Positions 28,638 through 37,689 of a stretch of DNA of 64,000 nt are shown in pieces; positions within the stretch are counted from its first letter, which is position 1; every line of letters starts with the position of its first letter. A program made the translations under genes and the position numbers. The notes under the pieces were generated by a model. That model made no database searches. It was given only the letters and a program-made list of their open reading frames with translations, and was not told where the DNA came from. Source of the stretch: Bacteroidota bacterium (GTDB lineage Bacteria; Bacteroidota; Bacteroidia; Chitinophagales; BACL12); assembly GCA_016706865.1 (NCBI GenBank), contig JADJIS010000003.1:2170001-2234000 (forward strand). Direction: 5' to 3'.

Positions 28638-30668
28638 CTACGGCAGCAAACGTATTAATGCTATTTCTGCTGCTAGGAATATGAGTACAAATATAATACA
28701 AAATTTCCACAAGGGAGTTCCTTCATTCATTTGGGCAACCACATTGGTGAAATCTCGCTCAATATCATCCATAATATTAAAATTAGGCGCATCATACATT
28801 TCCTTTAAAACATCGGAGGTATAAAACCGCAGATCCGACTCACTCCGGTCGTAATTGAGTGCGAGCAATTGTCCTGTTGCCGGAGCTGACCCGGGAATAA
28901 TATTGTAAATGCCTGCTTCATTAGTATACGCACTGAGGTTTATGGCAGTGGAATTACCCGATTTCCTTATTTCAGGAATAAATTCGTTGGTAGCACTTTT
29001 CACTTTTAAAGTTTGATCTCCATTCAGTTCAATGCCTTTTAGATCTATCCATTTGGATTCACCGATCGTAGAGAAGAGTTCCGCACCTTTTTGGGTATTA
29101 AGTGCGATCTTATACATCAATGGGACAAATAATCCGCCCTGAACGGGAAGATCAGTTACAGTTCTGTTAAAGGGAACAGCACTTAAAAATATTGCGCCTT
29201 TATTTACCTGGCAAACAGTGAACATGGGTTTCTTATCTGCAAATAATAATATAGGATCAGAACTGCTGCGGGAAAAAGATTCAATTCCAAAACTTTGATC
29301 AGCATAGGGCAATGCAAGATTTTTCGGGATCTTTTCAAAAACACCATCGAAAATAAAATTGCGTGTATCTATCTCTGTTACATTTCTTTTGCTTTTAATA
29401 AGTGAGCCATACGTTGCAGCATTCTTTTTCTGCAAAAAGCCATTTAATGCAGTGATATCCATATCCAATGACGGCAATATCAAAATATTACAGCCGCGTT
29501 CCAGTTGTGCGGATAATGCCTGTTCCAATCCGCCGGAAATAGTTTTTAATTCATTTAATATAATCAGATCATATTGGTCCAACTCACTAAACCCAATTTG
29601 ATTTACTAAATTATTATTTAAAAGAAATAATGGATTATTTCCATACAATGATTGAATAAAAGAATTTTGTTCATTTCCATTTATAGCTAAAACCGGAATT
29701 TTACTCACTGGTTTAAAAGTAAAATATAAAATATCGTCAAAAGTTACGGGGTAGTCTTTAATACTTAATTCACCAGAATACCAGACATCATCATTTACTG
29801 TAAAGCTCAGGGTATCTGTAATTTCTCCATTTACCGGAATGGAAACGTCGGTGAGTGATTTAATTTCATCATTTAATTTTAATGTTACCGGGGCATTATT
29901 TATTTCTTCCTCACCATAATTTTTTATTCTGATACATAATTGCGATTGTTGATTTAAAAGCTGCACAGGAGTTAAAAACCAGGCAGAGTCTATAGTTACA
30001 TTGCGTTTATCATTACTTTTTAATTGCACCAAATTTATCTGAACAGAAGTATCATTTTCCAATTTGCCCGAATTGGTTTGAAAGTCGCTCAATTCGTAAA
30101 CGATCCTGGAAACATTATTATCCTCACGCTTTAGAATATCACTTTGCCTTTTAAATATTTCGTTGAGCTCCTTCACCTCCGGACTTGATTTTACCTGTGC
30201 GATCATATTCAGCATTTCATCCTTGCTTAACAATTGTTGATGTTTTGCCTCCATATCATTTGTGAGGAGTTGAAATTTATCATCAACCGTAAATCCATTA
30301 ACTATTTCTTCCGCTTTTCTTTTTGCCACCTGGATCAACTGTTCATCGCCGTAAGATGATTCCATACTGAAAGAATTATCAATATAAATACTTACGGCTC
30401 GTTTATTTGTTTTATTATCTGCGTTGGTGGAAGGAATAAATGGTTGTGCAAATGCGAAAACTAAAAATGTAAGCGCCAATAATCTCGAAAAAAGTATGAG
30501 AAGATGTTTGAGTTTATTTTTTGTTGCAGTTTCCTCCTCAATATCCTTTAAAAATTTTACATTAGAAAAGTATATCGTTTTAAATCTGCGAAAATTAAAC
30601 AGGTGAATGATAACCGGAATAACAAGTGCAATGAGTCCTAATAAAAATGCCGGATATACAAAATTCAT
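28638..30668 (-). CDS. BatA-like membrane protein with von Willebrand A-type domain
   Basis: The 676-residue protein begins with the aerotolerance-regulator N-terminal motif (FVYPAFLLGLIALVIPVIIHLFNFRR ... SNVKFLKDI), followed by a second helix (LLALTFLVFAFAQPF). A vWA-like domain with MIDAS-type DNSFSM starts near residue 95. The rest is a large periplasmic region, and a final helix (FCIIFVLIFLAAEIALIRLL) closes it. Such proteins are common in Bacteroidota; their role in envelope stress or surface assembly is unproven. It is the first gene of the operon, and its stop is 12 bp before the next start. Confidence 0.87.
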   Translation of the reverse strand: MNFVYPAFLLGLIALVIPVIIHLFNFRRFKTIYFSNVKFLKDIEEETATKNKLKHLLILFSRLLALTFLVFAFAQPFIPSTNADNKTNKRAVSIYIDNSFSMESSYGDEQLIQVAKRKAEEIVNGFTVDDKFQLLTNDMEAKHQQLLSKDEMLNMIAQVKSSPEVKELNEIFKRQSDILKREDNNVSRIVYELSDFQTNSGKLENDTSVQINLVQLKSNDKRNVTIDSAWFLTPVQLLNQQSQLCIRIKNYGEEEINNAPVTLKLNDEIKSLTDVSIPVNGEITDTLSFTVNDDVWYSGELSIKDYPVTFDDILYFTFKPVSKIPVLAINGNEQNSFIQSLYGNNPLFLLNNNLVNQIGFSELDQYDLIILNELKTISGGLEQALSAQLERGCNILILPSLDMDITALNGFLQKKNAATYGSLIKSKRNVTEIDTRNFIFDGVFEKIPKNLALPYADQSFGIESFSRSSSDPILLFADKKPMFTVCQVNKGAIFLSAVPFNRTVTDLPVQGGLFVPLMYKIALNTQKGAELFSTIGESKWIDLKGIELNGDQTLKVKSATNEFIPEIRKSGNSTAINLSAYTNEAGIYNIIPGSAPATGQLLALNYDRSESDLRFYTSDVLKEMYDAPNFNIMDDIERDFTNVVAQMNEGTPLWKFCIIFVLIFLAAEIALIRLLP

Positions 30669-30800
30669 ATTGTGATCAAGTTGTGCAATTAACTGTGCTT
30701 CAGTTGTTTTTAGTATGTTTGGTTACCTGTTTGGCTGTAAATTAAATAAAATTAACATGCTCGTAAAAAATAAAGCTGCCCAACAGCAGCTGTATTCCAG

Positions 30801-30874
30801 TCGGGATGACAAGATTTGAACTTGCGACTCCACGCCCCCCAGACGTGTACTCTACCGGGCTGAGCTACATCCCG
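30801..30874 (-). tRNA. tRNA-Pro (GGG)
   Basis: The minus strand gives a full cloverleaf: acceptor CGGGATG/CATCCCG, D-arm GCTC...GAGT, anticodon stem CACGT/GCGTG with loop CTGGGGG (anticodon GGG, G37 as in proline tRNAs), and T-arm with GTTCAAATC. The discriminator base is A at 30801. The 3' CCA is not encoded. Confidence 0.95.
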
Positions 30875-31081
30875 AAACAATTCAGCTGTAAAAGTAGGAA
30901 TCAAAAACGACATTTAATATGGAAAAATAATTTTCCTATCCCTTTAATGATCAATGAATTGTGTAGTTTTAGGCATTCCACAGGGCTTTTTATTCTAAAT
31001 TTTGGCAGGGTAAATCTATAGCTTGGCATGGTTTTCGTAAATTGTTCCGTATTCAAAATCTAACTAAAAAAAATTATTATT

Positions 31082-31495
31082 ATGAAGAAACTAATGTTCA
31101 CACTTTCCCTCGCCCTCTTTGTATTTGCGGGCAACATATACGCACAGGCACCTGCTGCAGGAACTTCAACGGATGAGTCAACAGTAAAAACAAAAACTCC
31201 GGGAACCCGCGCAACCACTTTAACTAAAGGAACTAAAAGCAAGGCTGCTGCTAATGGTAAAGTATCTTCTGCAAATAAGGCTAAAGTGTTGAAACACAAA
31301 GATGAGATCAAGGCTAATGCTGATACTAAAGAGGAAGCTAAAGATTATGTTAAAGAACAACATCAAAACGGTGGTGAAGCAACACAAAAAGATAAAGTGA
31401 AATCGCATAGAGCTGAGATAAAAGCAAAAGCAGACAGCAAAGAAGAAGCAAAATCTAAATTGCAAAGAAAACACGAAAAAAATAAGACTGAATAA
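31082..31495 (+). CDS. Small secreted Lys/Ala-rich repeat protein
   Basis: The 137-residue protein has a signal peptide (MKKLMFTLSLALFVFAGN ... YAQ) and a mature part rich in K, A, E and T. Two repeats of about 29 residues are visible: KHKDEIKANADTKEEAKDYV and SHRAEIKAKADSKEEAKSKL. The composition suggests charged helices. No family is recognised. The promoter region contains a TTCCGTATTC stretch only, and a terminator follows at 31519. It could be a periplasmic or extracellular cationic protein. Confidence 0.72.
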   Translation: MKKLMFTLSLALFVFAGNIYAQAPAAGTSTDESTVKTKTPGTRATTLTKGTKSKAAANGKVSSANKAKVLKHKDEIKANADTKEEAKDYVKEQHQNGGEATQKDKVKSHRAEIKAKADSKEEAKSKLQRKHEKNKTE

Positions 31496-31518
31496 TTAAG
31501 TTGGTTAAGGAGTGAAAG

Positions 31519-31552
31519 AAATCCTCTCTGAGAGATCAGGGGGGATTTTTTA
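31519..31552 (+). terminator. Probable terminator after the Lys/Ala-rich protein gene
   Basis: AAATCC ... GGATTT with inner TCT/GGG pairs encloses a TGAGAGATCA loop and is followed by six T. It lies between convergent genes. Confidence 0.6.
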
Positions 31553-32158
31553 TGCGTGGTGAAATAGAAACGCTAAAAAAAGATACACCCATAAAAAATC
31601 GATGGTATGCCAATAGTTATTTAATAATTTTAACCGCGAACGTTTTAAAGGATCTGAAAAATATAACAAAGCCTTAACATTATCTTGCGTATTAATATGT
31701 GACCGAACTATAGATACAATTAAAAAAATTATTCCGACAGCTACGTGTATCACATGCAATCCGGTTAAAATATATAAATACGAAACCGAAGGAGAACTTT
31801 GCAGGTCAAGCCCTTTGGACATTAATTCCGACCATCCCAGTATCTGAAAAGAAACAAAAAAAATAGAAAAAATTAATGCCGCATACATGGATCGTTTTAA
31901 CTTTTTGGGTTTGTCGAGGTCGTACATTCTTAATGCTCTGCGCAGAAGCAGACTAACACCTAAAATGGAAACAGTGCTTAACCAGAATACCTTAGGCAAT
32001 TTAAATTCGGTCCAATTGGAACCCATTGTAAAAATATATCCATAGGACAATGCAAGAAATAAAACAACTATGCCTGCCAAAAGAAAATTGACAATTATAA
32101 CACTTGGGTTCTTAATGATTTGCCTTTGACCGGAGGACATATTCCTTGAGTTAGCCAT
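31550..32158 (-). CDS. Heme-copper oxidase subunit III-like protein (orphan)
   Basis: The 202-residue membrane protein has five helices. It shows the subunit III marks SYLYILTGLHVIHVAVGIIF (histidine-rich helix) and NNYWHTIDFLWVYLFLAFLF near the C-terminus, as well as FQILGWSELM. In oxidases this subunit stabilises the catalytic core. No other oxidase genes are present in the window, so it belongs to an oxidase encoded elsewhere or is a stand-alone family member. The product is shorter than the seven-helix type, as in bacterial CyoC/CtaE forms. Confidence 0.88.
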   Translation of the reverse strand: MANSRNMSSGQRQIIKNPSVIIVNFLLAGIVVLFLALSYGYIFTMGSNWTEFKLPKVFWLSTVSILGVSLLLRRALRMYDLDKPKKLKRSMYAALIFSIFFVSFQILGWSELMSKGLDLQSSPSVSYLYILTGLHVIHVAVGIIFLIVSIVRSHINTQDNVKALLYFSDPLKRSRLKLLNNYWHTIDFLWVYLFLAFLFHHA

Positions 32159-32217
32159 AGTGCAAAATTAACACTGTATAACTATTAAAAGTTTAACTTT
32201 ACAACTTTATACAAAAC

Positions 32218-32739
32218 ATGAAAAAAGTATTGATATTCTCCTTATTGTGCACTTTAGGTGTAACTCTTTTTGCTCAGAATGGCTCCAAAAAGAATAAACA
32301 TCACTATTTTGTATATATTGATGATACTTCTTTTGTGACCTCCATGCCAGAGCAGGGGGCAACACTAACGGCTTATTTTAAGAACGATACACTTTATAAA
32401 ATAAAAACCTGGTTTGGATTTAATTTTGGTGATGTTACACGAGAATACTTTTATTGGAACGATACTCTGAACCTGATTATAGAAACTCAAAAAATGTATG
32501 CTTCCACAGCAGTTCCCAAAATTAACCCTGACTCAGTAAAAGCGCATTATACGGGCAGGTATATCTTTAAAAAAGGAAAACTTACCGATATTTCTCAAAA
32601 AGGGAATTATAGTATTTCAGATACCCCTTCTACCAAGGCGGAGACGGAGGCCACCTTTCTTATGCTTTCTGATAAATACAGAAAGGTTGCCTATGCAAAA
32701 GCCAAGAAAAAGAAAAACCGAACAAAAGTGACCGAATAA
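32218..32739 (+). CDS. Secreted hypothetical protein
   Basis: The 173-residue product starts with a signal peptide (MKKVLIFSLLCTLGVTLFAQ) and has a basic C-terminus (KAKKKKNRTKVTE). Motifs such as KIKTWFGFNFGDVTREYFYW and LIIETQKMY recall a beta-rich periplasmic domain. I do not recognise the family. It ends 53 bp before fabI on the same strand, so the two could share a transcript. Divergent from the oxidase subunit gene. Confidence 0.72.
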   Translation: MKKVLIFSLLCTLGVTLFAQNGSKKNKHHYFVYIDDTSFVTSMPEQGATLTAYFKNDTLYKIKTWFGFNFGDVTREYFYWNDTLNLIIETQKMYASTAVPKINPDSVKAHYTGRYIFKKGKLTDISQKGNYSISDTPSTKAETEATFLMLSDKYRKVAYAKAKKKKNRTKVTE

Positions 32740-32792
32740 AGCGTCAAATCTTTGTATTTTAGCGGCTCATAAATTCACATAAATTACTACTT

Positions 32793-33626
32793 ATGGGTAA
32801 TGATCTTTTGAAAGGAAAGAGAGGAATTATTTTTGGAGCCTTGGATGAAAGTTCAATTGCGTGGAAAGTTGCTGAAAAATGTCATGAAGAAGGAGCAATT
32901 TTCACCCTTACCAATGCCCCTATCGCAATGCGCATGGGCGCAATTCAGCAATTAGCAGAAAAATGTAATGCTGAGATCATTCCGGCCGATGCAACTTTAG
33001 TGGAAGATCTGGAAAAACTGATCGACCGCTCTACAGAGGTTCTGGGTGGAAAGATCGATTTCATATTACATTCTATAGGGATGAGTCCCAATGTGCGCAA
33101 AAGCAGAGCATATACTGATCTGAGTTATGAATTTCTGATGAAGACCCTGGATGTTTCTGCCGTGAGTTTTCATAAGGTTTTACAATCTGCTTATAAAAAG
33201 GATGCTATAAGCGAATGGGGAAGCGTTTTAGGATTAACTTATATTGCTGCACAACGAACCTTTCCGAGTTATAGTGATATGGCTGAAGCGAAAGCAACCT
33301 TAGAAAGCATTGCCAGAAGTTTTGGATATCACTACGGAAAATACCGCAAGGTTCGTGTAAATACGGTTTCTCAATCGCCAACCTGGACAACTGCAGGTAG
33401 CGGAGTAAAGGGATTTGATGCTTTTTATAATTATGCCGATAAATTATCGCCTCTTGGAAATGCAAGTGCTGAGGCTTGTGCCGATTATTGCATCTTCCTT
33501 TTCAGTGACTTAAGCAAAATGATCACCATGCAGAATTTATATCACGATGGTGGGTTTAGTTCGGTTGGTGTGAGTGAGGAAATTATGGGGATGATGGGAA
33601 GTAAGGAGGAGACTGGTAGTTTGTGA
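32793..33626 (+). CDS. fabI: Enoyl-[acyl-carrier-protein] reductase (NADH)
   Basis: The 277-residue SDR-fold enzyme reduces the enoyl-ACP double bond in the last step of fatty acid elongation. It shows the atypical FabI cofactor motif (IIFGALDESSIAWKVAEKC), HSIGMSPN, and the catalytic pair Y-x6-K in SYSDMAEAKATLE, with the second conserved tyrosine in LGLTYIAAQR. NTVSQSPTWT replaces the usual NAISAGPIRT, a difference at the substrate loop. DLSKMITMQNLYHDGGFSS is the conserved C-terminal part. Confidence 0.92.
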   Translation: MGNDLLKGKRGIIFGALDESSIAWKVAEKCHEEGAIFTLTNAPIAMRMGAIQQLAEKCNAEIIPADATLVEDLEKLIDRSTEVLGGKIDFILHSIGMSPNVRKSRAYTDLSYEFLMKTLDVSAVSFHKVLQSAYKKDAISEWGSVLGLTYIAAQRTFPSYSDMAEAKATLESIARSFGYHYGKYRKVRVNTVSQSPTWTTAGSGVKGFDAFYNYADKLSPLGNASAEACADYCIFLFSDLSKMITMQNLYHDGGFSSVGVSEEIMGMMGSKEETGSL

Positions 33627-33659
33627 TTTGATTGCTGCGGGAATAAAGAAAGCAAAGGT

Positions 33660-33765
33660 GTATAAGGTGCAAAATTTCCCGCAGAGGACGCAGAGGTGCA
33701 GAGATTGCAGAGGTTTGTAGGATTTGGTTTTCCCTCAGAGATTGCAGAGCTGCAGAGCTATATGC
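33660..33765. repeat. GCAGAG-type degenerate tandem repeat
   Basis: After fabI the sequence repeats GCAGAGG, ACGCAGAGG, TGCAGAGA, TTGCAGAGG and CAGAGCTG units with an 8-9-bp spacing, one of the tracts here that is not strictly 7 bp. It lies between convergent genes. Confidence 0.75.
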
Positions 33766-33780
33766 GCCAATTGGCTATGA

Positions 33781-34260
33781 TCACATTTTGGCATTAGTTA
33801 TTTTAATTACTGATTTTAATTCATTATGAAGTTTTTTTATTTTATGATTGTTCATGGATAAAAAACCACTTTCCAGTTTTTCTATCTCTTTTTCTGATTC
33901 AAGAATGATAAGTTTAAGTTTTGGTATCATGCTGTTCTTCTTCCCATTTGCTGTTTTGAGTTCCACGGTCATTTTAAAAGGATCAATATAGTTTATTCTT
34001 GTCTTGAATAAAGATTCTCTTATTATTTCGATATTCCTGCTTGATGACTCTAGGTTTATTTCTTTAATTTTTGAACCTGTCAGTCCTGTTACGAAAATTG
34101 CAAGTCCGAGTAACGGACCTGCAAAAGTCCAAATGTCAGGATAAATTTCACTTAAGAATAAATAAATGAAAAAGGTAATCAGAATAGCACCAATGAAAAT
34201 TTCAAAGACAAATAAAGGTCTTAATGGAATCTGGTTTTTATAAAGGATTACTTTATTCAT
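33781..34260 (-). CDS. Two-helix membrane protein of unknown function
   Basis: The 159-residue protein has two hydrophobic helices (FVFEIFIGAILITFFIYLFL and FAGPLLGLAIFVTGL) and then a soluble part (INLESSSRNIEIIRESLFKT, IPKLKLIILESEKEIEKLES) that looks like a small PH-like or coiled domain. No family recognised. It seems to be a stand-alone gene; the codon use looks like its surroundings. Confidence 0.65.
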   Translation of the reverse strand: MNKVILYKNQIPLRPLFVFEIFIGAILITFFIYLFLSEIYPDIWTFAGPLLGLAIFVTGLTGSKIKEINLESSSRNIEIIRESLFKTRINYIDPFKMTVELKTANGKKNSMIPKLKLIILESEKEIEKLESGFLSMNNHKIKKLHNELKSVIKITNAKM

Positions 34261-34419
34261 ATAATTAATGCCAACTACGGTGTTAATATAGCTTGGGGGC
34301 TTTGAGTTTACTTTTTATTATTTATTGTATTATTTCTTCCATCATTATTTCTATTTCACTAATTCATTTTTTTTATCCTCTTAAATTCGCTCAATCCGCG
34401 TCATCAGCGCATGCCTGCC

Positions 34420-34440
34420 GACAGCGGTAGCGGCAGGCAG
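34420..34440. repeat. Short dispersed hairpin (GCCTGCCG...CGGCAGGC type)
   Basis: TGCCTGCCG and CGGCAGGCA form a 9-bp inverted repeat. Related hairpins occur near 8401, 16031, 38826, 45548, 54191 and 61131, always intergenic and often next to heptad tracts. The gap 34261-34482 holds nothing else. Confidence 0.6.
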
Positions 34441-34482
34441 TGTTTCACTTTTTACGCATAATTGCAACAGTATATTAAAATA

Positions 34483-34509
34483 AAAACCGCTCTTTTCAGA
34501 ACGGTTTTT
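34483..34509 (-). terminator. Terminator of clpC
   Basis: AAAACCG with TCT pairs with AGA and CGGTTTT around TTTC. Flanking A and T runs make it usable on either strand; it lies 26 bp after the clpC stop. Confidence 0.8.
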
Positions 34510-34534
34510 AATTATTTATTTAAACTAATGAATA

Positions 34535-37093
34535 TTAAACTTCCTTCTCTTCTTTCTTCTCTTTTTTCTTTTTCTCTTTTTCAGGATTTATCACTAATTC
34601 ATTTTTTACTTTATCATATTCAACAACTAAAGTATCACCAGCTTTAACTTTTCCGGAAAGGATGGTTTCTGCAAGCGGATCTTCGAGATATTTTTGAATA
34701 GCGCGGTGTAAAGGTCTTGCTCCAAATTGTGGATCATATCCTTTTTCACTTAAAAAATCTTTTGCACTATCATCCAGTTGTAATTTATAATTCAATAATT
34801 CCAATCTGGATTTTACATCGCGTAAAGTGATATCAATGATTTTAAATATATCTTCTTTACTTAATGCATTAAATATCACAACATCATCAATACGATTTAA
34901 AAATTCGGGAGAGAAAGTTCTTTTTAAAGAAGTTTCAATTACTCCCTTCGTATTTTCTTCTGCATTTACCTGACGGGCTGAAGTATTAAATCCAACACCT
35001 GCACCGAAATCCTTTAATTGTCGCGCACCAATATTGGAGGTCATGATAATAAGTGTATTTTTAAAATCCACTTTTCTACCTAAACCATCAGTTAAAATAC
35101 CATCATCCAATACTTGTAATAAAATATTAAAAATATCCGGATGGGCTTTTTCAATTTCATCCAACAGAATTACAGAGTAAGGTTTACGACGAACTTTTTC
35201 TGTTAATTGTCCGCCTTCCTCATATCCAACATATCCCGGCGGAGCACCAATTAAGCGACTCACACTGAATTTTTCCATGTATTCGCTCATATCAATTCTC
35301 ACCAAAGAATCTTTAGCATCAAATAAATATTCGCTCAACACTTTTGCCAATTCCGTTTTACCAACTCCCGTTGGTCCTAAGAAAATAAATGAACCTATTG
35401 GTTTTTTCGGATCTTTTAATCCTACTCTGTTTCTCTGAATTGCTTTTGTAATTTTTGAAATTGCTTCATCCTGTCCGATAACACCTTTGCGCATTTCGTC
35501 TGCCATTCCAACTAACTTGGTGCCCTCGCTTTGTGCAATTCTTTTTGTTGGAATTCCGGTCATCATCGCAACCACTTCTGCAATATCATCTTCCGTAACA
35601 GGATAACGTTCCGATTTAACTAATTCTTCCCAACTATGTTTTGCTTTTTCAAGATCTTCCAGTAAACGTTTTTCGGTATCGCGCAATTTTGCGGCTTCCT
35701 CATAACGCTGACTTTTTACCACCTTATTTTTTTCTTCTTTAATGGCTTCAATTTGTGCTTCCAGACTAACGATATCTTCCGGAACGTGAATATTTTTTAA
35801 ATGTACACGTGCACCAACTTCATCCAAAACATCAATTGCTTTATCCGGTAAAAAACGATCTGTAATATATCTAGTGCTTAAAGAAACACAAGCATTAATT
35901 GCTTCATCAGAATAAACAACATTGTGGAATTCTTCGTACTTCGATTTTATATTTCCTAAAATTTCCACTGTCTCTTCCGGACTTGGCGGATCTATCAATA
36001 CTTTCTGGAACCTTCTGTCGAGTGCTCCGTCTTTTTCAATATACTGACGATACTCATCCAAAGTTGAGGCACCAATACATTGTAATTCGCCGCGGGCAAG
36101 AGCCGGTTTAAATATATTGGAAGCATCGAGCGATCCTGTTGCACCACCGGCACCAACTATTGTATGAATTTCATCGATAAATAAGATCACATCGCGATTT
36201 TTTTCCAATTCGTTCATGATCGCTTTCATGCGTTCTTCAAATTGTCCGCGATATTTTGTGCCTGCAACCAAAGCTGCAAGATCAAGCATTATGATACGTT
36301 TATCGAATAAAACTCTGGATACTTTTCGCTGAATAATTCTCAGTGCCAATCCTTCCACAATTGCAGTTTTACCAACGCCGGGTTCACCAATCAAAATAGG
36401 ATTATTCTTTTTCCTGCGTGATAATATTTGAGAAACACGTTCAATTTCCTCCTGACGACCAACAATTGGGTCAAGACGACCTTCTTCTGCGGCACGTGTA
36501 ACATCTCTTCCGAAATTATCCAGAACCGGAGTTTTGGATTTTGCGGCACCCGGTTTACGTGGAACATTAAATCCGCGTTCTCCTTTTTCCTCCTCCTCAA
36601 AACCATCATCTTCCTGTTGATTTGTTGGCGGAATATCTTTTTGCCCTTGCAGGTCCTGACGAACATAATCCAATTCTTGGCGGAAAACGTCGTAATCCAC
36701 GTCAAATTGTCCTAAAATCTGCGTTGCGATATTGTCTTTGTTTTTCAGAATAGATAACATGAGGTGTTCTGTGCCAATAGTTTCACTTTTTAGCACTTTT
36801 GCCTCAAGAACCGTGATCTTCAGCACTTTTTCCGCTTGTTTCGTGAGTGGAAGCGACCCGGAATTAAATGGCATTCGGGCACTTTTATCCTTTATAGCAT
36901 CCTCCACAGTCTTGCGCAGCACGGCTATATCCACTTCCAGGCTCAACAGAACCTTAATTGCCAACCCATCACCATCTCTAATCAAACCGAGTAACAGATG
37001 TTCTGTTCCGATATGATCGTGGCCCAGCCTGAGGGCTTCTTCGCGGCTGTAAGAAATTACTTCCTTTACTTTAGGAGAAAATTTTGCGTCCAT
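34535..37093 (-). CDS. clpC: Clp protease ATP-binding subunit ClpC (Hsp100)
   Basis: Start at the ATG at 37093 (MDAKFSPKVKEVISYSREEA) gives 852 residues; a longer frame from 37147 adds an unlikely leader. Order: two Clp_N repeats (residues 1-150), AAA+ domain 1 with GEPGVGKTA and LFIDEIHTIVGAG, a UVR/M domain (YEEAAKLRDTEKRLLEDLE) that marks ClpC, AAA+ domain 2 with GPTGVGKTE and ILLDEIEKAHPD, and a C-terminal D2-small domain. GAGVGFN carries the VGF loop that docks onto ClpP. It unfolds proteins for ClpP degradation. The lysine/glutamate-rich tail (EKEKKKKEKKEEKEV) is unusual in length. No CtsR-type partner genes are adjacent. Confidence 0.95.
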   Translation of the reverse strand: MDAKFSPKVKEVISYSREEALRLGHDHIGTEHLLLGLIRDGDGLAIKVLLSLEVDIAVLRKTVEDAIKDKSARMPFNSGSLPLTKQAEKVLKITVLEAKVLKSETIGTEHLMLSILKNKDNIATQILGQFDVDYDVFRQELDYVRQDLQGQKDIPPTNQQEDDGFEEEEKGERGFNVPRKPGAAKSKTPVLDNFGRDVTRAAEEGRLDPIVGRQEEIERVSQILSRRKKNNPILIGEPGVGKTAIVEGLALRIIQRKVSRVLFDKRIIMLDLAALVAGTKYRGQFEERMKAIMNELEKNRDVILFIDEIHTIVGAGGATGSLDASNIFKPALARGELQCIGASTLDEYRQYIEKDGALDRRFQKVLIDPPSPEETVEILGNIKSKYEEFHNVVYSDEAINACVSLSTRYITDRFLPDKAIDVLDEVGARVHLKNIHVPEDIVSLEAQIEAIKEEKNKVVKSQRYEEAAKLRDTEKRLLEDLEKAKHSWEELVKSERYPVTEDDIAEVVAMMTGIPTKRIAQSEGTKLVGMADEMRKGVIGQDEAISKITKAIQRNRVGLKDPKKPIGSFIFLGPTGVGKTELAKVLSEYLFDAKDSLVRIDMSEYMEKFSVSRLIGAPPGYVGYEEGGQLTEKVRRKPYSVILLDEIEKAHPDIFNILLQVLDDGILTDGLGRKVDFKNTLIIMTSNIGARQLKDFGAGVGFNTSARQVNAEENTKGVIETSLKRTFSPEFLNRIDDVVIFNALSKEDIFKIIDITLRDVKSRLELLNYKLQLDDSAKDFLSEKGYDPQFGARPLHRAIQKYLEDPLAETILSGKVKAGDTLVVEYDKVKNELVINPEKEKKKKEKKEEKEV

Positions 37094-37270
37094 AGTACTT
37101 TTCTTTTCAATAATTAAACCATCCCGGCAGTCCTGACATAATAACAAGGAAAGTTGATGTTAAATGTTCATTGAATTGTCGTATTATTGTCAACGTTTCA
37201 ATTAAAATAAAATTCCAACCTTTGTTCCTTTCTCAAAAGACAAACAAATTTGGAAAAAATTTTAATTAGT

Positions 37271-37278
37271 TACCTTCG
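37271..37278 (+). promoter_or_regulatory. Probable -7 element (TACCTTCG) for the STAS-rnz operon
   Basis: It differs at one base from TAnnTTTG and lies 37 bp before the STAS gene start. Confidence 0.4.
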
Positions 37279-37314
37279 CGGAGACAATTATATTTTTACA
37301 CTTAACAAAGAATT

Positions 37315-37686
37315 ATGAAGTTTACAGTAGACAAAAAAGAAAGATATTGCATTTTTAAGCTGAATCAGCCCAAATTGGACTCAATTATATCGGCAGATCT
37401 GAAGAGTGAACTGGTAATTTTGAACCAGGAAGGCTACCGAAATCTGATCTGCGACCTCAGCGAAGTAACTTTTATCGATTCTTCCGGTTTGAGTGCCCTT
37501 TTGATCGGCCACCGCTTGTGTAAAGAGAGCAAAGGCACTTTTGTACTAATAGGATGTAGTGAATCGACCATGAAATTGATCAAGATATCTCAACTTGACA
37601 CCATTTTGAATGTAGTTCCAACAGAAAGTGAAGCAACGGACTTTATTTTGATGGAGGAAATTGAACGGGAAATAGACAAGGAATAA
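37315..37686 (+). CDS. STAS-domain anti-sigma factor antagonist-like protein
   Basis: The 123-residue protein is a single STAS domain: strands FTVDKKERYCIFKL, then DLSEVTFIDSSGLSALLIGHRL, where the DSSGLS serine is the phosphorylation site in SpoIIAA-like proteins. An acidic tail follows. In partner-switching systems it would bind a kinase/anti-sigma factor, but no such gene is adjacent. It is 3 bp upstream of ribonuclease Z, a pairing that I recall in other Bacteroidota, and is surely co-transcribed with it. Confidence 0.88.
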   Translation: MKFTVDKKERYCIFKLNQPKLDSIISADLKSELVILNQEGYRNLICDLSEVTFIDSSGLSALLIGHRLCKESKGTFVLIGCSESTMKLIKISQLDTILNVVPTESEATDFILMEEIEREIDKE

Positions 37687-37689
37687 TCC

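Noticed and set aside
31550..32158. A respiratory oxidase operon around the subunit III gene
   Set aside because: No subunit I, II or heme-assembly gene is adjacent on either strand.
37315..37686. A full partner-switching (Rsb-type) module around the STAS gene
   Set aside because: No anti-sigma kinase, PP2C phosphatase or sigma factor gene is in the neighbourhood.
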